From CAZLYK01 sp964563495 (GTDB lineage: Bacteria > Acidobacteriota > Blastocatellia > RBC074), in contig CAZLYK010000007.1 of the NCBI GenBank assembly GCA_964563495.1, forward strand, positions 1 to 64,000: 64,000 bases of DNA, in the 5' to 3' direction. Position numbers and translations under genes: made by a program. A model generated the notes under the pieces. It was not told the origin of the DNA, made no database searches, and worked only from the letters and a program-made list of their open reading frames with translations. Below, one piece after another: positions 7,525 through 18,804 of this stretch; the stretch's first letter is position 1, and every line of letters begins with the position of its first letter.

Positions 7525-8881
7525 CTTTGAGCCACTGCAAAGCCCGGGTCAACTCGGCGTCTACGCCGGCTGAGCGCTCGACCGCGATCTCGGGTTCGAC
7601 CCCGTGGCCTTCGAGCTTCAGACCACGAGCGGTCCTGACTTCCATCTGCGGCAAGTCCATTCTCCATCCCTTGACCTGACTTCTGACCACGCGTATCCAT
7701 TTGACAAAAATGAAAGATACGGGAGAGGAGAAGAGGACGGCGCCGGGAGTGCGCCTGCCGATCAAGGTTGCCACACCGGCCTCTTTCATGGCTGCGGCGA
7801 ACACTTCACAACTGCCGCGGCACCCCTCATCGATGAGCACGGCGATACGACCCAGATAGGGTCTTTTATACTTGCCTCCGGCAAGGTACATGCCGGCGCC
7901 CTGAAATTTACTGACGGCAAGTGTATTGTCGACGAATGAAGCCGGAAGAGAGGCTGGGTTGATTTGATCGATCGAGTTGACGCCCAGCCGTGCCAGGCCA
8001 TCGCGAGTCGCGAAGTAAGCGACGGAGCGACCTTCGGGCAGCAGAAAATTGAGCGCGGCCAGCGCTGCCTCCAGGTTTTCGCCACGATTGCCGCGCAGGT
8101 CGACCACCAGCCCCGGATACTTCCCCAGTTCATCCATGGCGCGATCGAGCTGTTTATCGAAATCCCATAGGTTATCGGGGCTGAAATCACGGATTGCCAG
8201 ATAACCGGCATCCGGCGATAAAGATTTCCAGATCAGACGATCGACTTTGAGCAAGCGCGTCGGGAGACCGGTCGAAAGGAAGAAATTCAGATTCGAGACG
8301 CGCAGTTCGCGGAGCATGCGCCTGATCGCGATCGCCAGTTCACCCTCGTTTCGTGCATTCCCGATGCCGGGCAAATGGCTGTCTTTGACCGCCACCCAAT
8401 CGACGCCGTTGAAACGTGTGTCGTAAAAATAGAGATCGACGCCGTTCCACACGGCCTCGCCCAGCATCTTGTATTGTTTGACCGGGACTTCCGACGCGCC
8501 GGCGTTGACGCGCCGCGCTTCGACTTGTGCGGTCATCGCCTGACTCGTCATCCGGCCGGTCAGGCGCGAAGCGTTCAGTTTCAGGCTCAGCTCCGCGGGA
8601 AAACCCGAAAACCGCCCCGTCAGCGAAAGCTGGTCGCCGATCAACTTCCCTTCGTAGAGGCCGTCATCTCCATCCGTCGGACCGAGCAGGACCAACCGTG
8701 CGACTCCCTGTTTATCGACCTGCAGATCGACCGGCATCTGGTCGCGACGCAGATCGGTTTCGAGCGTCAGTGTCCAGCGCCCGCTGATCGAATTGAGATC
8801 GACAGTCTGGGATAGCCCCGGTGAAAGCAGAGACAGACCGGCGAGAACCAACGCCGGCAGACGAACCCGGTAAACTCGCAT
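7517..8881 (-). CDS. Exported S41-like (tail-specific protease fold) protein
   Basis: 454 residues with a Sec signal (about 1-25, PALVLAGLSLLSPGLSQT). The N-terminal ~130 residues form a beta-rich domain (GRWTLTLETDLRRDQMPVDL). The C-terminal half has the S41 fold, with PGLVVDLRGNRGENLEAALA and RIAVLIDEGCRGSCEVFAAA. In the Prc/CtpA family the nucleophile Ser sits three residues before the Glu of the last motif and a Lys follows about 25 residues later. Here those positions hold Gly and no Lys (GRRTPGA). It may be catalytically altered or a pseudoenzyme. The terminal TAG comes from the repeat. Confidence 0.75.
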   Translation of the reverse strand: MRVYRVRLPALVLAGLSLLSPGLSQTVDLNSISGRWTLTLETDLRRDQMPVDLQVDKQGVARLVLLGPTDGDDGLYEGKLIGDQLSLTGRFSGFPAELSLKLNASRLTGRMTSQAMTAQVEARRVNAGASEVPVKQYKMLGEAVWNGVDLYFYDTRFNGVDWVAVKDSHLPGIGNARNEGELAIAIRRMLRELRVSNLNFFLSTGLPTRLLKVDRLIWKSLSPDAGYLAIRDFSPDNLWDFDKQLDRAMDELGKYPGLVVDLRGNRGENLEAALAALNFLLPEGRSVAYFATRDGLARLGVNSIDQINPASLPASFVDNTLAVSKFQGAGMYLAGGKYKRPYLGRIAVLIDEGCRGSCEVFAAAMKEAGVATLIGRRTPGAVLFSSPVSFIFVKWIRVVRSQVKGWRMDLPQMEVRTARGLKLEGHGVEPEIAVERSAGVDAELTRALQWLKEK

Positions 8882-8893
8882 CTTTTTACACCC

Positions 8894-11581
<2,688 letters not shown>

Positions 11582-11604
11582 TCAAAATCTCCTCGGAAAA
11601 AGTC

Positions 11605-11679
11605 GCGCAACCTGCCAAGGTTGCGCGGATCCCGGCAAGGGGCGAACGGCTAAAACAGCGCAACCTTGGCGGGTTGCGC
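11605..11679. repeat. Family C paired palindromes in the rne leader
   Basis: Two 22-nt units, 11605-11626 and 11658-11679, each self-complementary (GCGCAAC...GTTGCGC). They are inverted copies of each other with one mismatch, 31 nt apart. They lie 24-98 nt before the rne start codon, so in rne mRNA they can form two small hairpins or one long one. Confidence 0.8.
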
Positions 11680-12012
11680 TACCCTGCTCGCTCATTTTCA
11701 TTGTTTTAGGGCGCCGCCATACAACCTGGACGACTCCACTATCAAATCCGACAACCGGACACACTTCAGCCTGCACTTGTCTGAAAGCACAAGCGTCGCG
11801 TTGACCGGCCGGGTCTACACTGCTCCTGCGCGCGCTCCTGGGGAGTGCGCCGCCGTCGCAGCTCTCAATTGTGATCATTGGGAAAACCTTTTCTAAGCGC
11901 GCCCAACCCTGCAACGACCGGCGACAAATCGAGATGATTCGTCTCCGCCGTGTCGCTCTTGCCGGGCCCTCGATCCACGCCGGCCTGGTCAGATCGGATC
12001 TAACCAGGCGAT
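11680..12012. other. Intergenic region between rodA and rne
   Basis: About 330 nt between the 3' end of rodA and the upstream side of rne. No convincing gene. The open frames here lack ribosome sites and resemble nothing I know. The rne promoter must lie here or just upstream. At 11697-11713 a 17-nt string (TTCATTGTTTTAGGGCG) recurs with one change at 41677-41693. Confidence 0.5.
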
Positions 12013-13110
12013 TCAGTTGACGAAGCGGCGTAGACGCACGCTAATTGCCAGTCCCAGCCCAAAACACGTGGCCACGACTGACGTAGAACCGAAACTCAAG
12101 AGTGGCAACGGAATGCCCATAATCGGCAGCAACCTGACCACCATGCCGACATTGACGGTCACGTGATAGAGCAGCAGGGCTGCAAGCCCGGCGACCAGCA
12201 GCAATCCGACACGCTCACGCGCTCGGCGCGCAATCTGTATCAACCGGGTAATAATCACTAAATAAGCGGCCAACGAGGCGAAACTGCCGACGAACCCCGT
12301 TTCTTCACTCACAACTGCAAAAATAAAATCGTTATGGACTTCCGGCACAAAGCCGAGCGTCCCTTGCGTACTGCCTCTCAATCCTTTTCCAATGATTCCG
12401 CCCGACCCGACGGCGATCTCCGCCTGATCATTCTGGTAGCGAAACCGCTTTTCAGCCAGCTCCGGCCAGTAGACCGCCTTGATCCGCTCGCACTTATAGC
12501 TCTTACAATCTTTAAGGTAAGGGACTGAGAGGATCAGCGCGAGCACGACCCCGGCGGCGGCCACGGCCAGCCATCTCCAGCGAATGCCGGAGAGAAAAAG
12601 CATGGCCGCCATAAATGAGGTAAAACTGAGCGCACTGCCGGTGTCGTTCTCTAAGAAAACGAGCGCCGTCGGCAACGCCCAGATCGCCCCGGCGATAAGC
12701 ATGGCCCGCAAATCAAGCGGACGTCTTTTCACCCCTGAGAGGTAATACGCCAGAAAAAGGATCGTAAAAATCTTGGCAAACTCTGACGGCTGAAATCCAA
12801 ATGCGCCGAAATAGAGCCAGCTTCGATTCCCGTTGACCTCTTTCCCCAAAGGAGTCAGCACCAGCGCCAGGAGCACTACCCCAACCGCATAGAGGTATGG
12901 CGCGGCGTTGACGATCCTTCGATAATCAAACAAGGTAACCAGAAAGATAATGACCAGACCGATCAGGAAGCCGAACAACTGTCTTCGCCAGAGGCCCGGA
13001 CTCGGTTCGGCGCTGGAGATCTCGAGTACCCCGAAGGCAGCAATCAAAATCGCTACGGCGAGTAAGAGCCAGTCGAAATCGGCCAGGTATCTGCGGTTAA
13101 TCCCAAACAT
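12013..13110 (-). CDS. rodA: RodA, rod-shape SEDS peptidoglycan glycosyltransferase
   Basis: A 365-residue polytopic membrane protein (about ten helices) of the FtsW/RodA/SpoVE family. It polymerises lipid II into glycan strands during cell elongation, together with PBP2. Diagnostic segments are GNRSWLYFGAFGFQPSEFAK and, near the C terminus, GIPLPLLSFGSTSVVATCFG. The size suits RodA better than FtsW, and it lies last in the mreBCD-mrdA-rodA order, which fixes the identification. It is separated from mrdA by a 139-nt spacer holding two small hairpins. Confidence 0.93.
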   Translation of the reverse strand: MFGINRRYLADFDWLLLAVAILIAAFGVLEISSAEPSPGLWRRQLFGFLIGLVIIFLVTLFDYRRIVNAAPYLYAVGVVLLALVLTPLGKEVNGNRSWLYFGAFGFQPSEFAKIFTILFLAYYLSGVKRRPLDLRAMLIAGAIWALPTALVFLENDTGSALSFTSFMAAMLFLSGIRWRWLAVAAAGVVLALILSVPYLKDCKSYKCERIKAVYWPELAEKRFRYQNDQAEIAVGSGGIIGKGLRGSTQGTLGFVPEVHNDFIFAVVSEETGFVGSFASLAAYLVIITRLIQIARRARERVGLLLVAGLAALLLYHVTVNVGMVVRLLPIMGIPLPLLSFGSTSVVATCFGLGLAISVRLRRFVN

Positions 13111-13167
13111 AAAAATCAGGTGTTACGGGCTAGATGTTAAGGGCTCCTCAACATTTCATGACCAATC

Positions 13168-13212
13168 CCAGGGGTTTCACCCCTGGCGGTTATCTTGACG
13201 CGCCTTCGGCGC
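13168..13212. repeat. Two short hairpins between mrdA and rodA
   Basis: CCAGGGGT-TTC-ACCCCTGG at 13168-13186 and GCGCC-TTC-GGCGC at 13200-13212, both perfect stems with three-base TTC loops. They interrupt an otherwise tight operon and could tune rodA expression or be a dispersed repeat. Confidence 0.55.
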
Positions 13213-13249
13213 TCAGGATCAGAACTCATTTTTCTGAATGCCATCGCAT

Positions 13250-15223
13250 CTATTTCCCCGTCTCTTCGGCCTTGGTCTCCAGAGGCAGGCCTCGAGTCCG
13301 GTGAAAATAGTCTTCGTAAATCGGTTTGGCTCGCGGGGCAGATTGTTTTCCACCAAAACCGGCATTCTCGGTCAGGATGACCATCGCCAGTTCGGGTTTG
13401 TCACGCGGCGCGAAGCTGATAAACCAGGCATGATCTCGATTCTTCGATCCGGCCTTCTCGGTTGAAGCCACCTGCGCGGTGCCGGTCTTGCCGCAAATAT
13501 CGAGTCCCTCGATCGCCGCGGCGCCGGCCGTTCCCCCGCCGACGTTGACCGCCTGCCACATCCCCTTCTTGACGATCTCCCAGGTCGGAGGAGCCATCTG
13601 AACGACAAATTTATTCGGATCCTGATAGGTCAGTTCGGGGTGGTTTTCTCCCTCGCGATCGATACCGGCAGCCGACCTCAAGAAGAGATGCGGTGTGTGC
13701 ATCTGCCCACCGACGGCCAGACCGCTGGCGTAACGGAGCAATTGAATCGGCGTCGTCGCGTTGGTGCCCTGTCCGAATGATGAAGCGGCCATATCATAAT
13801 CGGTCCAGCGCGCAGCCTTCTTGACCTCTGCCTCGTCCTTGTCAGTCCAGGTCTGACCGCTTTCGGTCTTTCTGCGCTTCAGCATATTACGGGTGATATT
13901 CTCCTTCATCGCCCGCGTCGGGATAATGCCCGTGGCCTCACGCGGCAGATCGATTCCCGTCCTTTGCCCGAACTGGAAGAGTCGAACCCACTTTTCGAAA
14001 CGATCAGGCCCCATCTTCAGGCCGAGACGGTAAAAGTATCCGTCGGCAGACCTGGTGATCGCCGTCACCACATCCGGCATGCCCAGATGCGAGAGCGAAT
14101 TCATAAAGTAATTGCCGAGCTGGATGCTGCCATCGGGAATCCTGGAGTTCTCCGGAGTGATCACGCCTTCGTTGAGCGCCGCCACCGTCGTCATGAGCTT
14201 CCAGGTCGAGCCCGGAGGGTACATACCTTGAATCACACGGTTGTAGAGCGGTTTGTCTGGGTCTTCCTGGAGCTCGCGGATCTCACCCTTACCCTCGACC
14301 GTCTTGGCCCGCAGCGAGAAGACGTTCGGGTCATAGGCGGGATGGCTGACCAGCGCGTAGATCTCGCCGTTATTCGGATCGGAAACGACGATCACTCCGC
14401 GTCCGGCGGGCATGGAGTCGGTCTGCTCCTCGGCGACTTTCTGAACATCGAGATCGATCGTCGTGTAGAGGTCGCGCCCCGGAGTCGGATCGGTCCGCCC
14501 GATCTCGCGCTGTATCCGACCGCGGCTGTCGACGAGCACTGTCCGCTCACCGTCCTTGCCCATGAGGATCTCGTTGTGAGTTCTCTCGATCCCCGCCTTG
14601 CCGATGATATCCCCAAGCTTGAAGCCCTTCTCCTTGCTGAAAGCCGAATCCGGATCGTTCAGCTCCTTCCGGTCGACCTCGCCGACGTAACCAAGCGCGT
14701 GCGCCGCCAGGGTGAGATACGGGTAAAACCGCCTCGGGGCCTCCTCGGCGCGAATCATCGGATACTCGAATTGGTGCGCCTCTACCCAGGCGACATCGGC
14801 TGGAGTCGCCAGCTCCTTGATCACGATCGATTCATACTTTGGCTCGTATTTGGCCGCTTCAAACCGCTTGCTCAGCCATTCCCGATCGACCCCCAGATCA
14901 TTGACCAGCAGGTCGGCGATCTGATTGAAGTTTTTGACGTCTTTGCGGCTGATGACGATGTTGTAGGATGATTGGCTGGTGACCAGAACGCGCCCCTTGC
15001 GATCAAAGATCGTTCCGCGTCTCGCCGGGATCAACAGAATCCGCGTGCGGTTCTGCTCCGATCGGTCGGCATAGACCTGGTTGTTCATGACCTGGAGATA
15101 CCAGAGCCGGCCGACAAGCAGGAGAAAAATACCGATGGCGAGATAACGGACAATCTCCAACCGGAATCCGGCTTGCCGTAGATCTTCAATTGGATCAAAG
15201 CCTGGTTCTTTAATCGGCTTCAT
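13250..15223 (-). CDS. mrdA: Penicillin-binding protein 2 (elongation transpeptidase)
   Basis: A 657-residue class B PBP that cross-links new peptidoglycan in the elongasome. One N-terminal membrane anchor (about 28-47, YLAIGIFLLLVGRLWYLQVM) is followed by the dimerisation domain (RTRILLIPARRGTIFDRKGR). The transpeptidase domain has the SxxK motif in PPGSTWKLMT, an SAD motif in ITRSADGYFYRLG in place of SxN, and KTGTAQ near the C terminus. It is encoded just after mreD. The partner polymerase is RodA, encoded next. Confidence 0.94.
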   Translation of the reverse strand: MKPIKEPGFDPIEDLRQAGFRLEIVRYLAIGIFLLLVGRLWYLQVMNNQVYADRSEQNRTRILLIPARRGTIFDRKGRVLVTSQSSYNIVISRKDVKNFNQIADLLVNDLGVDREWLSKRFEAAKYEPKYESIVIKELATPADVAWVEAHQFEYPMIRAEEAPRRFYPYLTLAAHALGYVGEVDRKELNDPDSAFSKEKGFKLGDIIGKAGIERTHNEILMGKDGERTVLVDSRGRIQREIGRTDPTPGRDLYTTIDLDVQKVAEEQTDSMPAGRGVIVVSDPNNGEIYALVSHPAYDPNVFSLRAKTVEGKGEIRELQEDPDKPLYNRVIQGMYPPGSTWKLMTTVAALNEGVITPENSRIPDGSIQLGNYFMNSLSHLGMPDVVTAITRSADGYFYRLGLKMGPDRFEKWVRLFQFGQRTGIDLPREATGIIPTRAMKENITRNMLKRRKTESGQTWTDKDEAEVKKAARWTDYDMAASSFGQGTNATTPIQLLRYASGLAVGGQMHTPHLFLRSAAGIDREGENHPELTYQDPNKFVVQMAPPTWEIVKKGMWQAVNVGGGTAGAAAIEGLDICGKTGTAQVASTEKAGSKNRDHAWFISFAPRDKPELAMVILTENAGFGGKQSAPRAKPIYEDYFHRTRGLPLETKAEETGK

Positions 15224-15243
15224 AGTTCCTCATCCAGGATACA

Positions 15244-15852
15244 TTATAACCTTCTCCGCCGCGCTTCGCTCCGGCGGACGCGCATAGACGTATTCTTTTT
15301 GAAAATACGGTCGAGCGGAATGAAAAGCACGATGGAGGCGATGAGATTGGCAAACAGACCGAGAACCAGCGCGGCGGCTATCGTCCGCCCGCCGGCCAAA
15401 ACCGGAAGCTCGATCTGCAGCATTCGATAGAAGATCAAGCGAACGCCCGTATTGACCACGCTTGCGGCGGCGACGGCGACAAACCTCACCAGCAGATTTT
15501 CAACCACGATAAAGGCGGCGATGCGGTGGGCAACATACCCGGCCATGACGTAAGCCAACCCGGCGACACCGATACTACTGCCACCGGAGAAAGAATCCTG
15601 CATCAATCCGGAGACCGTTCCGGTAATCAGAGTCTTGATCGGGTCCCGCTGCAACCCTATGTAGACCGTGACCAGCAGCAGCCAGTCGATATGGCCCAGC
15701 CACTGTCCGATCCACTGAGGTACTTGCTGGACGAGTGTGGTCTGAATCAATACGGCTACGAGTAAGCAGCCAAATATTTTAAGCGCCGAACCGCGTTCTT
15801 TTTTCTCCAACGATGCTTTTCCGTAAAATTCAAACTCTCGAGACAGGTCCAT
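15244..15852 (-). CDS. mreD: Rod shape-determining protein MreD
   Basis: A 202-residue membrane protein with about five to six helices (GCLLVAVLIQTTLVQQVPQW, ALVLGLFANLIASIVLFIPL). It has a charged N terminus and a very basic tail (RVRRSEARRRRL). Primary sequence is poorly conserved in MreD, so the call rests on size, topology and position between mreC and mrdA. It bridges MreC and the elongasome in the inner membrane. Confidence 0.9.
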   Translation of the reverse strand: MDLSREFEFYGKASLEKKERGSALKIFGCLLVAVLIQTTLVQQVPQWIGQWLGHIDWLLLVTVYIGLQRDPIKTLITGTVSGLMQDSFSGGSSIGVAGLAYVMAGYVAHRIAAFIVVENLLVRFVAVAAASVVNTGVRLIFYRMLQIELPVLAGGRTIAAALVLGLFANLIASIVLFIPLDRIFKKNTSMRVRRSEARRRRL

Positions 15853-15874
15853 CAGCTCAGCGGATCATTTTGCC

Positions 15875-16804
15875 TTATCGTCGCTTTCGATCGGGCGGCC
15901 GCTCCTGTTTCTTCTCTTCGATCAACGCTTGGTTGATCGCCTGGCGGATCGAATCGGGTGAAATGGCGAGCACCAGTACCGTCTCCAATTTGCCAAGCGG
16001 CGCTGCCGGCTCCAGATCGACAGTCTGCGGGACAACCGTTGAATTGCTGTCCGGTCTTCTGATACGACCGATCAATAACCCTTTGGGATAGATTCCATCC
16101 TGCCCCGAAGTAATGACCTCTTCGCCGTTTTCAACCTTCTCAGGTGGGCTGATGAATTTCAGTTCGCAGAAGAAGTCCTTCTTGCCTTTGACGACGCCGA
16201 GCAACCGGCCCTCGGCCGACTGGCCGATGATCGCACCCGCTCCGTGTCTTTCGTCGGTAATCAGCAGGACGCGAGCTGAGATCGGGGAAGTGTAGATGAC
16301 ACGCCCGACCAATCCCTCGGCCGTTACCACCGGCTGGTCCTTGACGATGCCGCTGCCGGAACCTTTATCGATGACCACCGTGTTGAACAGTTCATTGGCG
16401 TCGCGTCCGACGATGCGGGCAGAAACGGCCGGATATTTGCTGGTCTCCTGCCATTCCCTCAAGGAGTTGAGCTGTTCGAGCGCGTGGACCTTTTCGCGCA
16501 GATCGATCACCTGCTTTTCGAGCTGCGCTCGATCGGTGATCAACCTCTGGTTATCCTGGCGGGCGTCGCGGAGGCTGGCGTAATTGCTCAACCCGCTTTT
16601 GATCGAGGCAATCCCATGACCGAAAATCGATTGAACGGGAGAGGTCAAGGCCATCAACAGGACCTGGACAATTTTCAGGTCGGGCTGCCCTGGGGAGCGG
16701 TTGAGAGACACGACGATCAGGTGCACACCCAGCAAAATCCCCAGCAGCCAGGTCGGATTCTTCTTCGCTCTGTCTTTGGCTCTATCCGCAAGTGACATCA
16801 GCAA
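15875..16804 (-). CDS. mreC: Rod shape-determining protein MreC
   Basis: About 309 residues. One N-terminal membrane helix (WLLGILLGVHLIVVSL) is followed by a coiled coil at about 70-110 (DNQRLITDRAQLEKQVIDLR). Two beta domains come next, with GRDANELFNTVVIDKGSGSG and VITSGQDGIYPKGLLIGRI, the usual MreC signatures. It is a periplasmic scaffold for PBP2 and RodA. The TTG at 16804 has AAGG at good spacing; an ATG two codons later (16798) is the alternative start. It follows mreB by 9 nt. Confidence 0.93.
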   Translation of the reverse strand: MLMSLADRAKDRAKKNPTWLLGILLGVHLIVVSLNRSPGQPDLKIVQVLLMALTSPVQSIFGHGIASIKSGLSNYASLRDARQDNQRLITDRAQLEKQVIDLREKVHALEQLNSLREWQETSKYPAVSARIVGRDANELFNTVVIDKGSGSGIVKDQPVVTAEGLVGRVIYTSPISARVLLITDERHGAGAIIGQSAEGRLLGVVKGKKDFFCELKFISPPEKVENGEEVITSGQDGIYPKGLLIGRIRRPDSNSTVVPQTVDLEPAAPLGKLETVLVLAISPDSIRQAINQALIEEKKQERPPDRKRR

Positions 16805-16813
16805 CCGGCTGCC

Positions 16814-17857
<1,044 letters not shown>

Positions 17858-17868
17858 CAATCCTGAAC

Positions 17869-17903
17869 TAAGTAAGTGAACAGAATTTATTTCGACTTAC
17901 TTA
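17869..17903. promoter_or_regulatory. Inverted repeat in the mreB leader
   Basis: Perfect 9-bp arms TAAGTAAGT (17869-17877) and ACTTACTTA (17895-17903), 17 nt apart, ending 11 nt upstream of the mreB start. It could be an operator or a hairpin covering the ribosome site. Confidence 0.45.
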
Positions 17904-18250
17904 AAAACCTTTCCGAGATTCGGCCTCTCTTGAATGCTTATCGGATCATCGACTTACACCACACCCAGCATATCGTAAAAGGAGCGTTAAATGAAGCAGC
18001 CAGCCGCTAATTACACTGAAAAGCTGCAATCAGGACGGTAATGAGGGGGGGGGTAATCTTCGCCACGTTTGAGCTGTGGATCGACGTAGCGAATCGATCC
18101 CGACCGGATCCGAAACGACTAAATCCAATCAGACGGTCTCGGGCCCGAATAAATCGGGCCTGACCATAATTAAGCCGGGAAAAGATCGGACCGAAGGCGT
18201 CAGGCCAACCGAAGCAGGCGGGGGTGCCTCTCCGGCTTCAAAACTTCGAT
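17904..18250. other. Intergenic region upstream of the mre operon
   Basis: About 350 nt between the mreB leader and the Flp pilin stop. It contains a G-run (about 18046-18054) and a repeated TCGGGCC-type motif near 18140-18165 but no gene I can support. The promoter of the five-gene elongasome operon is expected here. Confidence 0.4.
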
Positions 18251-18439
18251 CTAAGAGATACTGTTGTTTGCCGAATCCAATCTGGTATTGATCTTGCTGA
18301 AAATCTGGGTAATGCTCGTCCCCATCGCAGTCAGCACAAACAACGCTGCTGCTCCGATCAGAACCAGCAAAAGCGAGTATTCAACAATATCCTGACCATT
18401 TTGGTCGCTAATGAAATTCTTCAAAGACTCTTTAACCAT
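18251..18439 (-). CDS. Flp-family type IVb pilin
   Basis: A 62-residue pilin. After a short basic leader (MVKESLKNFISDQNGQ) comes the diagnostic DIVEYSLLLVLIGAAALF helix, the polymerisation core of Flp pilins, then a small polar tail. A GGAGG ribosome site sits 7 nt before the ATG. No tad secretion genes (cpaA-F, tadABC) are nearby, so this is an orphan pilin gene whose assembly machinery must be encoded elsewhere. Confidence 0.88.
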   Translation of the reverse strand: MVKESLKNFISDQNGQDIVEYSLLLVLIGAAALFVLTAMGTSITQIFSKINTRLDSANNSIS

Positions 18440-18533
18440 GGAAGACCTCCGTGACTGTCCTGCCGTTACGGCTCACCAAGATAACCGCCATTCGGTTTAA
18501 GAATTGAGCGGCTGTTGGAATAGATGCCCACTC

Positions 18534-18549
18534 ACCAATCACTGTGCCA
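18534..18549 (-). promoter_or_regulatory. Weak sigma-54-like promoter before the Flp pilin gene
   Basis: On the minus strand TGGCAC, 5 nt, then TTGGT. This matches the -24/-12 layout (TGGCAC-N5-TTGCA) except for the normally invariant C of the -12 box. It lies about 95 nt before the pilin start. Confidence 0.25.
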
Positions 18550-18567
18550 GGGTTCGACAGCGGGATT

Positions 18568-18588
18568 CGTTTTCATAAAATGAAAACG
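18568..18588. promoter_or_regulatory. Perfect inverted repeat between hyuB and the pilin gene
   Basis: CGTTTTCAT-AAA-ATGAAAACG, 9-bp arms with a 3-nt spacer. It sits just upstream of the sigma-54-like site, where an activator could bind. The remaining ~215 nt to the hyuB stop hold only a CCAGCCG/CGGCTGG hairpin near 18720-18738. Confidence 0.4.
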
Positions 18589-18804
18589 GACCTGATTATG
18601 AGAGGGGGGATGGCAAAACTACTGAGTCCGTGACCGGGGCAGGATGACTGCTGCGCAAATGAGTCGGAACAGCGGCCTTCTCTCTGGATCTAGTAGAGCC
18701 AGCTCAGGTTTTCAGTGCCAGCCGAAGACCGGCTGGACCGATTCCTGACAGGCGGTAAGCTAGCACAGGCTGCAAATCCTTTTCAAGCTTAAAGTTTTTA
18801 ATGA

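Noticed and set aside
8375..8815. 146-residue frame on the plus strand
   Set aside because: It is the antisense shadow of the S41-like gene, whose signal peptide and domain motifs are on the minus strand. Long antisense frames are common at this GC content.
11582..11914. 110-residue minus-strand open frame upstream of rne
   Set aside because: It would be read through the rne leader palindromes, has no ribosome site and resembles no protein.
13964..14971. 335-residue plus-strand frame opposite mrdA
   Set aside because: It lies entirely inside the PBP2 gene, which has all transpeptidase motifs. It is a GC-driven antisense frame.
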